Of a DNA stretch of 64,000 bases, positions 37,566 through 46,093 are shown piece after piece. The DNA is taken from assembly GCF_016123485.1 (NCBI RefSeq), contig NZ_JADCKQ010000002.1:310001-374000 (forward strand), written 5' to 3'. Origin of the DNA: Halocynthiibacter styelae. GTDB taxonomy: Bacteria > Pseudomonadota > Alphaproteobacteria > Rhodobacterales > Rhodobacteraceae. The translations under genes were made by a program, and so were the position numbers. The notes under the pieces are model-generated. The model made no database searches. It was not told the origin of the DNA and saw only the letters and a list, made by a program, of their open reading frames with translations. Every line of letters begins with the position of its first letter. Positions within the stretch are counted from its first letter, which is position 1.

Positions 37566-38603
37566 ATGAAATTCTCGCTTTTCGCACATATGGAGCGTAT
37601 TTCGCCCGATCAGGATCAGAAACAGCTGTATGATGAATTCATCGAGCTGTGCAAAATCGCCGATGAAGGCGGGATGCATGCGGTCTGGACCGGTGAACAC
37701 CACGGTATGAACTTTACCATCGCGCCCAACCCGATGCTGAACCTGATCGACATTGCGCGTCACACGAAAAATGTGCGTCTTGGCACCGGCACTGTGATCG
37801 CGCCGTTCTGGCATCCGATCCGTCTGGCGGGCGAAGCCGCGATGACCGATATCATCACCGAAGGTCGCCTGGAGCTGGGCATTGCGCGCGGGGCTTATTC
37901 TTTTGAATATGAACGCCTTATGCCGGGTATGGACGCCTGGGAAGCGGGTCAGCGTATGCGTGAATTGGTGCCTGTTGTGCAGGGGCTTTGGAAGGGTGAC
38001 TATGAACATGATGGCGAATTCCATCAGTTCCCGAAAACCACCTCTGCACCGCAGCCGGTACAGAAAGATGGCCCGCCGATCTGGATCGCCGCGCGTGATC
38101 CGAACAGCCATGAGTTCGCGGTTTCAAACGGCTGCAACGTCCAGGTGACGCCGCTGTGGAATGGCGATGGCGAGATCGAAAGCCTGATGAGCAAGTTCAA
38201 CGACGCTTGTGAAAAGTTTTCAGATCAGCCGCGTCCGAAAATCATGCTGCTGCAACACACTTATGTGGCCGACAGCGATGACGATGCCAAGGTTGGCGCA
38301 GTGGAACTGAACCGTTTCTATTGTTATTTCGGTGCGTGGTTCATGAACAAACGTGAGATCTCACAGGGCCTGATTGATCCGCTGTCTGATGAAGAAATCG
38401 CAGCGCATCCGTTCTATACGCCCGAGGCGATGGAACGGGATCTGGTGATTGGAACGCCTGAAACGGTGATTGATCGCCTGAAAAAATACGAATCTTTGGG
38501 CTATGATGAATATGCCTTCTGGATCGACAGTTCCATGAGCTTTGAGCGCAAGAAAGCGTCCTTGGAACGCTTTATCAACGACGTAATGCCAGCCTTTCAA
38601 TAA
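37566..38603 (+). CDS. luciferase-like flavin-dependent monooxygenase, candidate ring-cleaving enzyme
   Basis: A 345-residue bacterial-luciferase-family (LLM) oxygenase. It shows the TIM-barrel pattern of the family: KFSLFAHMERI, AVWTGEHHG, RLGTGTVIAPFWHP, RLELGIARGAYSFEYERL and the late LVIGTPETVIDRL. Such enzymes use reduced FMN from a partner reductase, which is the gene immediately upstream (4-base gap). In trigonelline catabolism an LLM enzyme (TgnB) opens the N-methylpyridinium ring. The same role is proposed here on gene order; the substrate is not proven. Confidence 0.92.
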   Translation: MKFSLFAHMERISPDQDQKQLYDEFIELCKIADEGGMHAVWTGEHHGMNFTIAPNPMLNLIDIARHTKNVRLGTGTVIAPFWHPIRLAGEAAMTDIITEGRLELGIARGAYSFEYERLMPGMDAWEAGQRMRELVPVVQGLWKGDYEHDGEFHQFPKTTSAPQPVQKDGPPIWIAARDPNSHEFAVSNGCNVQVTPLWNGDGEIESLMSKFNDACEKFSDQPRPKIMLLQHTYVADSDDDAKVGAVELNRFYCYFGAWFMNKREISQGLIDPLSDEEIAAHPFYTPEAMERDLVIGTPETVIDRLKKYESLGYDEYAFWIDSSMSFERKKASLERFINDVMPAFQ

Positions 38604-38623
38604 GGCAGATGAGGGAGCGGAAA

Positions 38624-40087
38624 ATGCAGATTTTTCAGCAATATATCGGCGGTGAATTTTCAGACGGCAGCACGCAGTTTGAAAGCCTTGATCCGGCCAC
38701 GGGCCAGCCCTGGGCAAAAATGGCAGAAGCCGGTGTTGCCGATGTGAACGCCGCCGTCGATGCTGCGGAAGACGCGTTTTTCGCACCTGACTGGGCAGAT
38801 ATGACAGCAACGGCGCGGGGGAAACTTTTGTCACGCCTTGCGGATCTGGTGGCTGAAAACGCCCCACGCCTGGCGGAAATCGAAACCCGTGATACGGGCA
38901 AGATCATCCGCGAAACCAGTGCACAGATTGCCTATGTGGCGGAATATTTCCGTTACTTCGCCGGGCTTGCAGATAAGATCGAAGGGGCACATCTGCCAAT
39001 TGACAAACCCGATATGGAAGTCTGGCTGCGCCGTGAACCCGTTGGCGTGATCGCAGCGATTGTACCCTGGAATTCGCAACTGTTCCTCTCTGCCGTTAAA
39101 ATCGGTCCAGCCCTGGCTGCGGGCTGTACTGTGGTTCTGAAAGCCTCGGAAGAAGCGCCTGCACCGATGCTGGAATTCGCAAAGATCTTTGATCAGGCGG
39201 GTTTCCCGAAAGGTGTTCTGAACGTGATTACCGGCGGGCCAGAAGCAGGTGCCGCCCTGACCAGCCACGCAAGCGTCGACCATGTCGCATTCACCGGCGG
39301 GCCGGAAACTGCGCGCCATATTGTGCGGAATTCTGCGGAAAACCTGGCATCTACTTCACTGGAACTGGGCGGGAAGTCCCCCTTCATTGTCTTTGACGAT
39401 GCTGACATCGAAAGCGCCGTAAACGCCCAGGTGTCTGGTATTTTCGCCGCCACTGGCCAAAGCTGTGTTGCTGGTTCCCGTCTGCTGGTTCAGGCCTCGA
39501 TCAAGGATAAGTTCCTCGCGCGTCTTAAGGAAAAAGCCGAAGCAGTGGTGATTGGCGCGCCGGATGACATGGCGACCGAGGTTGGCCCGCTTTGCACGTT
39601 GCGTCAGCGTGAAAATGCACAAGATCTGATTGCGCGTTCGGTTGAAACGGGCGCAACACTGGTCACCGGGGGCGCAGCGATCGACCGTGATGGTTTCTTT
39701 TTCCCTCCGACCATTCTGGATTGCTCCGACGCCCCTGACGCCCCAAGTCTGAGCAACGAATTCTTTGGCCCGGTCTTGTCTGTTGTCACCTTTGAAGACG
39801 AAGCGGAAGCTGTGCGTCTGGCCAATGATACGGAATTTGGGCTGGCGTCCGGTGTGTTCACCCAAAGCCTGACCCGCGCCCATCGCATGATCCGCCGCAT
39901 TCGGTCCGGCATTGTCTGGGTCAACACGTATCGCGCCGTCAGTCCAATCGCACCTTTTGGCGGGCACGGTCTGTCGGGGCATGGGCGTGAAGGCGGTCTG
40001 CAAGCGGTGCTGGACTACACCAAAATCAAAACCGTCTGGCTGCGCACCAGCGATGATCCGATCCCGGATCCATTCGTTATGCGCTGA
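38624..40087 (+). CDS. aldehyde dehydrogenase, candidate ring-cleavage aldehyde oxidiser
   Basis: A 487-residue NAD(P)+-dependent aldehyde dehydrogenase. Motifs: IVPWNSQLF near residue 145, the glutamate motif LELGGKSPF, the catalytic cysteine in FAATGQSCVAGSR, and the EEFFGPVL-like NEFFGPVLSVV. ATG 38624 with GGGAGCGG upstream is chosen over an in-frame start 15 bases earlier. It follows the monooxygenase by 20 bases and should oxidise the semialdehyde formed on ring opening (TgnC-like step). Confidence 0.93.
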   Translation: MQIFQQYIGGEFSDGSTQFESLDPATGQPWAKMAEAGVADVNAAVDAAEDAFFAPDWADMTATARGKLLSRLADLVAENAPRLAEIETRDTGKIIRETSAQIAYVAEYFRYFAGLADKIEGAHLPIDKPDMEVWLRREPVGVIAAIVPWNSQLFLSAVKIGPALAAGCTVVLKASEEAPAPMLEFAKIFDQAGFPKGVLNVITGGPEAGAALTSHASVDHVAFTGGPETARHIVRNSAENLASTSLELGGKSPFIVFDDADIESAVNAQVSGIFAATGQSCVAGSRLLVQASIKDKFLARLKEKAEAVVIGAPDDMATEVGPLCTLRQRENAQDLIARSVETGATLVTGGAAIDRDGFFFPPTILDCSDAPDAPSLSNEFFGPVLSVVTFEDEAEAVRLANDTEFGLASGVFTQSLTRAHRMIRRIRSGIVWVNTYRAVSPIAPFGGHGLSGHGREGGLQAVLDYTKIKTVWLRTSDDPIPDPFVMR

Positions 40088-40117
40088 GTAAATTCACCAG
40101 TTTCAAAGTAATTCACC

Positions 40118-40138
40118 GGGTGTCGTTTCGCGACACCC
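40118..40138 (+). other. intercistronic hairpin before the BCCT gene
   Basis: GGGTGTCG-TTTCG-CGACACCC is a perfect 8-bp stem between the aldehyde dehydrogenase and transporter genes. There is no T-run, so it is more likely a processing or stabilising element than a terminator. Confidence 0.55.
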
Positions 40139-40177
40139 TACGGAAGTCCTGAACTTAATGATGGGAGGAAACGCGTC

Positions 40178-41860
40178 ATGACACAGGAAAATAAACCCTC
40201 AGGAGGGGATCATCTGGTCTCTGATACAGGGTTGTTCAAGGGGCTGCACAACGGGATGAGCATTGCATCAAAAGCAATGATCGCCGTCTTTGTGCTGTTC
40301 ACAATTCTGAACGTAGAATATGCGGGCAAACTTTATGGCGGGATCCGGTCCGGGGTAGAGGGCGCGCTGAGCTGGTATTATATCAGTTCCGTCGTAATCC
40401 TGTTCTTCGTCTGCCTGTTTTTGATGTTCAGCCGCTTTGGATCGATCCGCCTGGGCGACGATGATTCACGGCCTGAGTTTTCAAACTTCTCATGGTTTGC
40501 GATGCTGTTCTCTGCTGGTGTGTCCATCGGCATTCTGTTCTTTGGCATTGCGGAGCCGCTGTTTTATTTCGATAATTCAGCTGCCTGGGGCTATCCGAAC
40601 AACCCGTTTGCAGATGCAGCCGGTCACACGGAAATGAACATGGAACGTGCGGTGGATGCGGTGCGCACCACGAACTTCCACTGGGGTTTGCATGGCTGGG
40701 CGATCTACACGATGACCGGTCTGGCACTGGGTTATTTTGCCTTCCGCAAGAAACTACCCCTGACATTCCGTTCTGCGCTTTACCCGATCCTGGGTGACAA
40801 GATCTATGGTCCGGCTGGTCACGCGGTTGATCTGCTGGCGGTCTTTGGCACCGTGTTTGGTATCGCGACATCGCTTGGTCTGGGTGTGACCCAGATGGCT
40901 GAGGGTCTGAACGTGCTGTTCGGCACCGGCACAAGCACCACGCTGAAGGTTGGCCTGGTGATCGTGATCTCAATCGTTGCGACCATGTCTGCGGTATCCG
41001 GCATCGGCAAAGGCATTCGGATCTTGTCTGAATGGAACATCATTCTGTCCATCTTGCTGGTTCTGTTCTTCCTGTTTGCGGGTCCGACACAATGGCTGAT
41101 CGGGTTCTTCCTGAACGCGATGGGTGACTATGCGACCACGCTTTGGTCCATGGGTTTCTGGACGGCATCTGAAGCAGGTGACGTGAAATGGCAGGGCGGC
41201 TGGACGCTGTTCTATTGGGGTTGGTGGCTGTCTTGGGCACCGTTCGTGGGCATGTTCGTTGCGCGCATCTCAAAAGGCCGTACCATCCGTGAATTCATGC
41301 TGGGCGCGATGTTTGTTCCAACCACCATGGCTTTCATCTGGATTTCGATTTTCAGTGGCAACGCGCTGTATCTTGAGATGAACGCGGTTGATGGTGTTGG
41401 CACGGCAGGTCTGATTGACCAGGTGAACAACTGGAACCTTGGCGGCACGCTGTATGGCACGATTGATCGTTTGACCGAAAGCGGTGTTCTGTCTTGGATC
41501 GTATCCGCGCTTGCGACCTTCCTGCTGGCGACCTGGTTCATCACCAGTTCCGATTCAGGCACATTGGTTGTGACCACGATCCTGTCTATGGGCAACGCGA
41601 ACCCTCCCAAAATCCACCGGATTATCTGGGGTGGCGCACAAGGTTTGGTCGCGGCAGTTCTGCTGATGGCCGGTGGCCTGTCCGCACTGCAAACCGCCGC
41701 TATCGCAGCCGCTTTGCCGATCTCGGTGTTGGTGGTTCTGATGGCCTGGGGCGTGATCAAATCCCTGATGGAGGATTCATCTGCGGTCCACATTGAGGAC
41801 AGCGCCAAAGGCGGCACCGCCCCCGATGGCACGGCCTACAGTCGTGACCTGCACGGCTAA
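40178..41860 (+). CDS. BCCT-family betaine transporter
   Basis: A 560-residue secondary transporter of the betaine/carnitine/choline (BCCT) family with about 12 membrane helices. The diagnostic tryptophan-rich segment is FYWGWWLSWAPFVGMFVARISKGRTIREF (spanning about residues 346-374), and GVSIGILFFGIAEP and FITSSDSGTLVV are also present. BCCT carriers take quaternary ammonium betaines, often with Na+. Its place among ring-cleavage genes suggests import of a pyridinium betaine such as trigonelline or homarine. GGGAGG lies before the ATG, and a strong terminator follows. Confidence 0.95.
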   Translation: MTQENKPSGGDHLVSDTGLFKGLHNGMSIASKAMIAVFVLFTILNVEYAGKLYGGIRSGVEGALSWYYISSVVILFFVCLFLMFSRFGSIRLGDDDSRPEFSNFSWFAMLFSAGVSIGILFFGIAEPLFYFDNSAAWGYPNNPFADAAGHTEMNMERAVDAVRTTNFHWGLHGWAIYTMTGLALGYFAFRKKLPLTFRSALYPILGDKIYGPAGHAVDLLAVFGTVFGIATSLGLGVTQMAEGLNVLFGTGTSTTLKVGLVIVISIVATMSAVSGIGKGIRILSEWNIILSILLVLFFLFAGPTQWLIGFFLNAMGDYATTLWSMGFWTASEAGDVKWQGGWTLFYWGWWLSWAPFVGMFVARISKGRTIREFMLGAMFVPTTMAFIWISIFSGNALYLEMNAVDGVGTAGLIDQVNNWNLGGTLYGTIDRLTESGVLSWIVSALATFLLATWFITSSDSGTLVVTTILSMGNANPPKIHRIIWGGAQGLVAAVLLMAGGLSALQTAAIAAALPISVLVVLMAWGVIKSLMEDSSAVHIEDSAKGGTAPDGTAYSRDLHG

Positions 41861-41876
41861 CCTGTTGAAATAAAAC

Positions 41877-41908
41877 AAAACGGGCGGGGTACTTCCCGCC
41901 CGTTTTTT
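41877..41908 (+). terminator. intrinsic terminator after the transporter gene
   Basis: CGGGCGGG/CCCGCCCG with a 6-base loop, preceded by AAAA and followed by TTTTTT. This is a strong Rho-independent terminator placed inside the catabolic operon, so the last gene may be expressed at a lower level or from its own promoter. Confidence 0.9.
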
Positions 41909-41926
41909 AATGACCGGAGACACCTC

Positions 41927-43375
41927 ATGTTAAACCTGACCCGCAAAGACCTGCTGACTGAAAGCGCCTATATTAATGGCGCCTGGATTTCATCCGACAC
42001 CCGTTTTGACGTGCAGAACCCCGCCACAGGTGCCGTTCTGGCCCAGATCACGGATTGCACGATTGCTGATGTGAATGGCGCGATTGATGCAGCCGAAGTT
42101 GCGCAAAAGGAATGGGCCGCGCGCACTGGCAAAGAACGCGCTGGCATCCTGCACCGCTGGTTTGAACTGATGGTGGAACACGCCAATGATCTGGCGGCGA
42201 TCCTGACGGCTGAGATGGGCAAACCTCTGGCGGAAGCCAAGGGCGAGATCATGTATGGTGCCAGCTTTATTGAGTGGTTCGCAGAAGAAGCGAAACGCGT
42301 TTACGGCGACACGATCCCCGGCCATCAGCGCGACAAACGTATTCTGGTGCTGAAACAACCCATTGGTGTTGTCGGCGCGATTACCCCCTGGAATTTCCCC
42401 AACGCCATGATCACCCGCAAGGCCGCACCAGCGCTGGCTGCTGGCTGTGCCATGGTCGTGCGTCCCGCCAGTGAAACGCCGCTGTCCGCCCTTGCGATGG
42501 CCGTTCTGGCGCACGAGGCCGGCGTGCCTGCCGGTGTGTTTTCGGTACTGCCGTCGACCGACAGTGTTGGCGTCGGCAAAGCGTTCTGTGAAAGCCCTGT
42601 GATGCGCAAGATCAGCTTCACCGGTTCAACGCGTGTGGGCAAGATCCTGATGCAGCAAGGGGCTGCGCAGGTGAAGAAACTGTCGCTGGAACTGGGCGGG
42701 AATGCACCATTTATCGTCTTTGATGATGCGGATCTCGATGCCGCCGTGGAAGGCGCGATGATTTCCAAGTTCCGCAATGCGGGCCAGACCTGTGTGTGTT
42801 CCAACCGCATTTACGTGCAGGACGGGGTTTATGACGCCTTTGTTGAAAAGCTTTCTGTTGCCGTATCCGCCTTGCAGGTTGGAAATGGGTCGGATGATGG
42901 CGTGGCGATCGGTCCGCTGATCACGCCCTCTGCCGTGGCGAAAGTGCGGGAACATATCGAAGATGCGACCTCGAAAGGTGCAACCATCGCAACCGGGGGC
43001 AACGCCCACGATCTTGGCGGCACGTTCTTCCAGCCAACCCTGATCTCAGGCGTGACCTCTGACATGGCTGTCGCGAAAGAAGAAACCTTCGGCCCGCTTG
43101 CCCCTGTCTTCCGATTTTCCACCACGCAAGAGGCTCTGGCGGCAGCCAATGACACCGAATTCGGCCTTGCATCCTATTTCTACAGCAACGACCTGAAACG
43201 CACATGGCAGGTGATGGAAGGCCTGGAATACGGCATGGTGGGTGTAAACACCGGCCTGATCTCAACCGAGGTCGCCCCTTTTGGTGGCGTCAAAGAAAGC
43301 GGTCAGGGGCGTGAAGGGTCTAAATACGGGATCGAAGACTACCTCGAAATCAAATACTGCTGTCTGAGCGTCTGA
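41927..43375 (+). CDS. gabD: succinate-semialdehyde dehydrogenase
   Basis: A 482-residue aldehyde dehydrogenase close to GabD, which oxidises succinate semialdehyde to succinate. It has ITPWNFPNAMITRKAAPALA, the glutamate motif LELGGNAPF and the catalytic cysteine in NAGQTCVCSNR. In trigonelline breakdown the last step (TgnE) is exactly this reaction, and it feeds the TCA cycle. The gene lies after a terminator but in line with the operon. The stop codon sits in a small triple repeat of GCGTCTGA. Confidence 0.93.
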   Translation: MLNLTRKDLLTESAYINGAWISSDTRFDVQNPATGAVLAQITDCTIADVNGAIDAAEVAQKEWAARTGKERAGILHRWFELMVEHANDLAAILTAEMGKPLAEAKGEIMYGASFIEWFAEEAKRVYGDTIPGHQRDKRILVLKQPIGVVGAITPWNFPNAMITRKAAPALAAGCAMVVRPASETPLSALAMAVLAHEAGVPAGVFSVLPSTDSVGVGKAFCESPVMRKISFTGSTRVGKILMQQGAAQVKKLSLELGGNAPFIVFDDADLDAAVEGAMISKFRNAGQTCVCSNRIYVQDGVYDAFVEKLSVAVSALQVGNGSDDGVAIGPLITPSAVAKVREHIEDATSKGATIATGGNAHDLGGTFFQPTLISGVTSDMAVAKEETFGPLAPVFRFSTTQEALAAANDTEFGLASYFYSNDLKRTWQVMEGLEYGMVGVNTGLISTEVAPFGGVKESGQGREGSKYGIEDYLEIKYCCLSV

Positions 43376-43391
43376 GCGTCTGAAAAGCGCA

Positions 43392-43417
43392 GCCCGTAGC
43401 GCAAAAGCGCTGCGGGC
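43392..43417 (+). terminator. hairpin after gabD
   Basis: GCCCGTAGCGC/GCGCTGCGGGC forms an 11-bp stem with one mismatch and an AAAA loop, 16 bases after the gabD stop. It lacks a T-run. Confidence 0.6.
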
Positions 43418-43453
43418 AATCTCACATGTATTACACATTGTGCCTGATCAAAT

Positions 43454-43963
43454 GTGACCACACGTGACCTGTCGGGTGTTCCTCATAACATTCTTGCCCG
43501 TGCCAATGCCACCGGCCACTTGTACTGATACGTCTCGCCCCCACACAAGCCTCGCTGGCCAGAGGCACCAAACAAAGCACCTCGTCTTGAGATCGCGAAG
43601 CAGATCGCAAGTGAAGCTCCTGTTTACGAAGCGAGATTTCAGTCTCAGGCACTACAAAATGCACTCAAACGTGCGGATCAGGTTCGCGCTGGTATCGCAT
43701 CAGATTGGTCAAGACGATCTACCAAGCCAGACAAGGACGGTCTTGTTCGCCATCCGATAAGCGGTGTTGACGCGGATAAATGGTACTGCCTGCACTGCGA
43801 GATATCGATGACGGGCAAACAGGTTGCGAAGAGCCTTTGGCATTGTCCGAATTGTGACGCCTCCCCCCTCGATATCCATGAAAGTTCTTGGTCGCTTAAA
43901 AATGGGGACGCTAGTTTCAAAACACTTGCGGATAAAGACATTCAAGGGAGACTGACCTGGTGA
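43454..43963 (+). pseudogene. decayed gene with internal stop, zinc-ribbon-like part
   Basis: A reading frame that starts at a GTG (43454) is broken by TGA at 43526-43528 and then stays open to TGA at 43961-43963. The second part is protein-like: it has WYCLHCEIS and LWHCPNCDAS, two CxxC pairs that suggest a zinc ribbon near the C terminus. No ATG lies early in the open part. I do not recognise the protein. Its last codons overlap the next reading frame as GTGA, so the two were an operon. It belongs to a decayed island beside tRNA-Ala. Confidence 0.5.
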
Positions 43964-44413
43964 TTGACTTTGCAGACACGCGGCTGAAGTTCGCGATCGA
44001 TGCCGAAAAAATAACGCTCCTAATAAGAAGCGCGCTTGGGTGCCCTATTTGCAGATATCAATGTTCATGAGGGCAGTGAAGTCCGGATCACCTTTGATGA
44101 AGACCTCTGGCCAGAGCGTAAAGAACCAGTGTCCGCACTGGCAGTGGCTACCCTTCTCGGTATCAGAGTTGAGCAGGAAATGTATTTTCGGGAATTGCCT
44201 TTCGCTTGGCCAGGATTGGGCGAGCATACTTTCAGCACTGTTGAGTACACGGAAATGATGCTCAAAGCTTATGCTAGCCAGCGCGCTGACAACTCCGTCG
44301 AATTACCAACGACAAGAAAACTGAAGGCTGTGGGGAATGCCTCCGCAGCCTTTGTCTTGAAGCAACAGTTCTTTGATCAATCCGACGAATTCTCATCACG
44401 GGTCGGCCTGTGA
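43960..44413 (+). pseudogene. frameshifted gene of unknown function
   Basis: The frame from GTG 43960 encodes IDFADTRLKFAIDAEKITLL and fails after about 27 codons. The same protein seems to continue in the +1 frame from about 44036 to 44413 (ALFADINVHEGSEVRITF to the C terminus SSRVGL). A single base change near 44030-44045 would rejoin the two. The product would be about 150 residues with no recognised domain. GTGA overlap with the gene before it shows past translational coupling. Confidence 0.5.
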
Positions 44414-44580
44414 ACGACGAATGTCTGCAAAGCGGACTGCAACTGCGGCATTGGGCTTCACAGCTGGACGGCAGGTTTGGGCCGAGAACAACGTCGCCTA
44501 TTGGCAAGCTCCTCGTAGGCATGAACTTTCCTAAGCACCTGATGTGATAGTGAATTTTCGTCAAATTTTGCTCGCACGAC

Positions 44581-45192
44581 TTATTCAGTTAGTATGCGCC
44601 GACCATATTCGCGTAAATTGCCATATGGGTCGACGTATCTATACAGCGTTACAGTTCCAATTCCAAGTTCTAGGCAAAGCTGTTTGATCGTAATTTCTCC
44701 ACTGGCCACAACCTTTTGGGTCCGTATGACCTGTTTCTTAGACAGCTTGAAACGTGGACCGCCAGTGATCCCGCGCGCACGCGTTGCAGCAAGTCCTCTT
44801 AATATCTTATCGCTATGACATCTCTTTTGAAAATCGGACAGAAGCGCCCAAATCTCAAGTGCTTTACGACCAGAGTCCGACGTGCGATCAAGGTCGGATC
44901 CAATGCCAGATAGAACGTTCAGACCGGCCTAGCGACGCGGGAAGAAATCACCGAGTTGGATAACATCAAGTGGGCGATCTCCTAAGCGATCCAGCGTCAA
45001 AATGATCAATGTACTCTGAGGACGCATGACCTTGAGACAATTACGCAAACTGCTTCGGGTATCGGTTTTCTTTCGAAGGGAGGCTGAAAATATCAAATCA
45101 GGAGGCACGCCAGCGGCCAGCAGCTGTTTGTGCTGTAGCTCAAGGCAGGAAATTTCTTCAAACGGAGACTTAGATATAGATCCGAATAACAT
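44581..45192 (-). pseudogene. serine recombinase (resolvase type) with internal amber codon
   Basis: Read on the minus strand from ATG 45192, the frame encodes the resolvase N-terminal domain (SCLELQHKQLLAAGV, then LIILTLDRLGDRPLDVIQL) and is stopped by TAG at 44931-44929. The same frame then continues through GLAATRARGITGGPRFKL and a C-terminal helix-turn-helix (LCLELGIGTVTLYRYV) to TAA at 44583-44581. The full length of 203 codons fits a Tn3-type resolvase. The first residues, where the catalytic serine and YxRVS motif should be, are also eroded. This is a dead recombinase of an old mobile element. Confidence 0.8.
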
Positions 45193-45311
45193 GGATCAAA
45201 CCTCACAGCCAAATGAACATCTAACACGTCAAACGTGTCTGGCTTAAAGGCTATGTGCGTTTTCACTATTTAAAAAGAGGGGCGTTGTGGCAGATTTACA
45301 GAATTGACACG

Positions 45312-45352
45312 TAACTTGCAAAGTTATGCTCAAAATTGCACTCTTATGCTCC
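45312..45352. repeat. tandem 20-bp imperfect direct repeat near tRNA-Ala
   Basis: TTGCAAAGTTATGCTCAAAA and TTGCACTCTTATGCTCCAAT stand head to tail (45316-45355). TGC recurs every 10 bases four times. Such phased repeats occur at insertion sequence ends and recombinase sites; it lies between the dead recombinase and the tRNA gene, so it may be an old element end. No function is proven. Confidence 0.45.
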
Positions 45353-45372
45353 AATGACACATATGTGATGTT

Positions 45373-45448
45373 TGGTGGAGCCTAGCGGGATCGAACCGCT
45401 GACCTCCTGCATGCCATGCAGGCGCTCTCCCAGCTGAGCTAAGGCCCC
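45373..45448 (-). tRNA. tRNA-Ala (anticodon GGC)
   Basis: The minus strand gives a full cloverleaf of 76 bases: acceptor GGGGCCT with AGGCTCC, D arm GCTCAGCTGGGAGAGC, anticodon stem-loop CCTGC-ATGGCAT-GCAGG with anticodon GGC, T arm AGCGG-TTCGATC-CCGCT, and encoded CCA at the 3' end (45375-45373). The decayed island with recombinase remnants lies immediately on its 3' side, as is usual for tRNA-targeted insertions. Confidence 0.97.
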
Positions 45449-45587
45449 ATCTTCAGATACTGGAAATCAGATCTGAATCTGTGTGCCGGTATCTAGAAGG
45501 TTCGTCCGGGCAGTTCAAGCGGATTTCGCTGCCCCGACGCATTTTTTTCAGATTTTTTTCTACCGGCCACAAGGACCGGTATTATAA

Positions 45588-45911
45588 TCAGTTTTCTTCG
45601 TCGTCAGATGGAACGTCAGCAATCTCATCCAGGGAAACATTGCTGTCATCTTCATCGTCCAGCACGTCATCACCCAGATCTACATCGGTGCTTACGTCTT
45701 CATCATCTTCAAGAACAACATCTGCGTCATCGACCAGATCTTCTTCTTTTGTCTCTGCTTTATCCGCAGACAGGCTGCGGGTTTTACCAGAGGTATCGAT
45801 ATTAACGGCTTCGCCAGTATAAGGACTGACGGGCGGATTTTTGTTCAGATCGTAAAAACGCTTCCCGGTGGTCGGACAAAGACGTTTTACACCCCATTCT
45901 TCTTTGGGCAT
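45588..45911 (-). CDS. FYDLN (TIGR02300) family acidic protein
   Basis: A 107-residue protein of the TIGR02300/FYDLN family, common in alphaproteobacteria, function unknown. The N-terminal 45 residues hold WGVKRLCPTTGKRFYDLNKNP, which looks like a small knuckle, and PVSPYTGE. The rest is an Asp/Glu-rich low-complexity tail (runs such as DDVLDDEDD). The ATG at 45911 has GAAGGGAAAA upstream and gives the family start MPKEEWG. Confidence 0.9.
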   Translation of the reverse strand: MPKEEWGVKRLCPTTGKRFYDLNKNPPVSPYTGEAVNIDTSGKTRSLSADKAETKEEDLVDDADVVLEDDEDVSTDVDLGDDVLDDEDDSNVSLDEIADVPSDDEEN

Positions 45912-46093
45912 CAATTTTCCCTTCGCTCTGCGAGTCTGCTTAAGAGAGTCGCGATGAACTGCCACAAGCGAGGATAAAGGTCAAAGGCTTTTACGTAAAG
46001 CTTGCAAATTTGCAGCGGTTTGGCGCGTTGTCCAGGTTGTAGGCTATCCGTCGACCCTGTAAACTGGCAGAAATCAACAAAAAGACGAATGTA

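Noticed and set aside
45564-45584. Hairpin TACCGGCC/GGACCGGTA as terminator of the FYDLN gene
   Set aside because: The T-run lies on the wrong side for the minus-strand gene, so it does not work as its intrinsic terminator.
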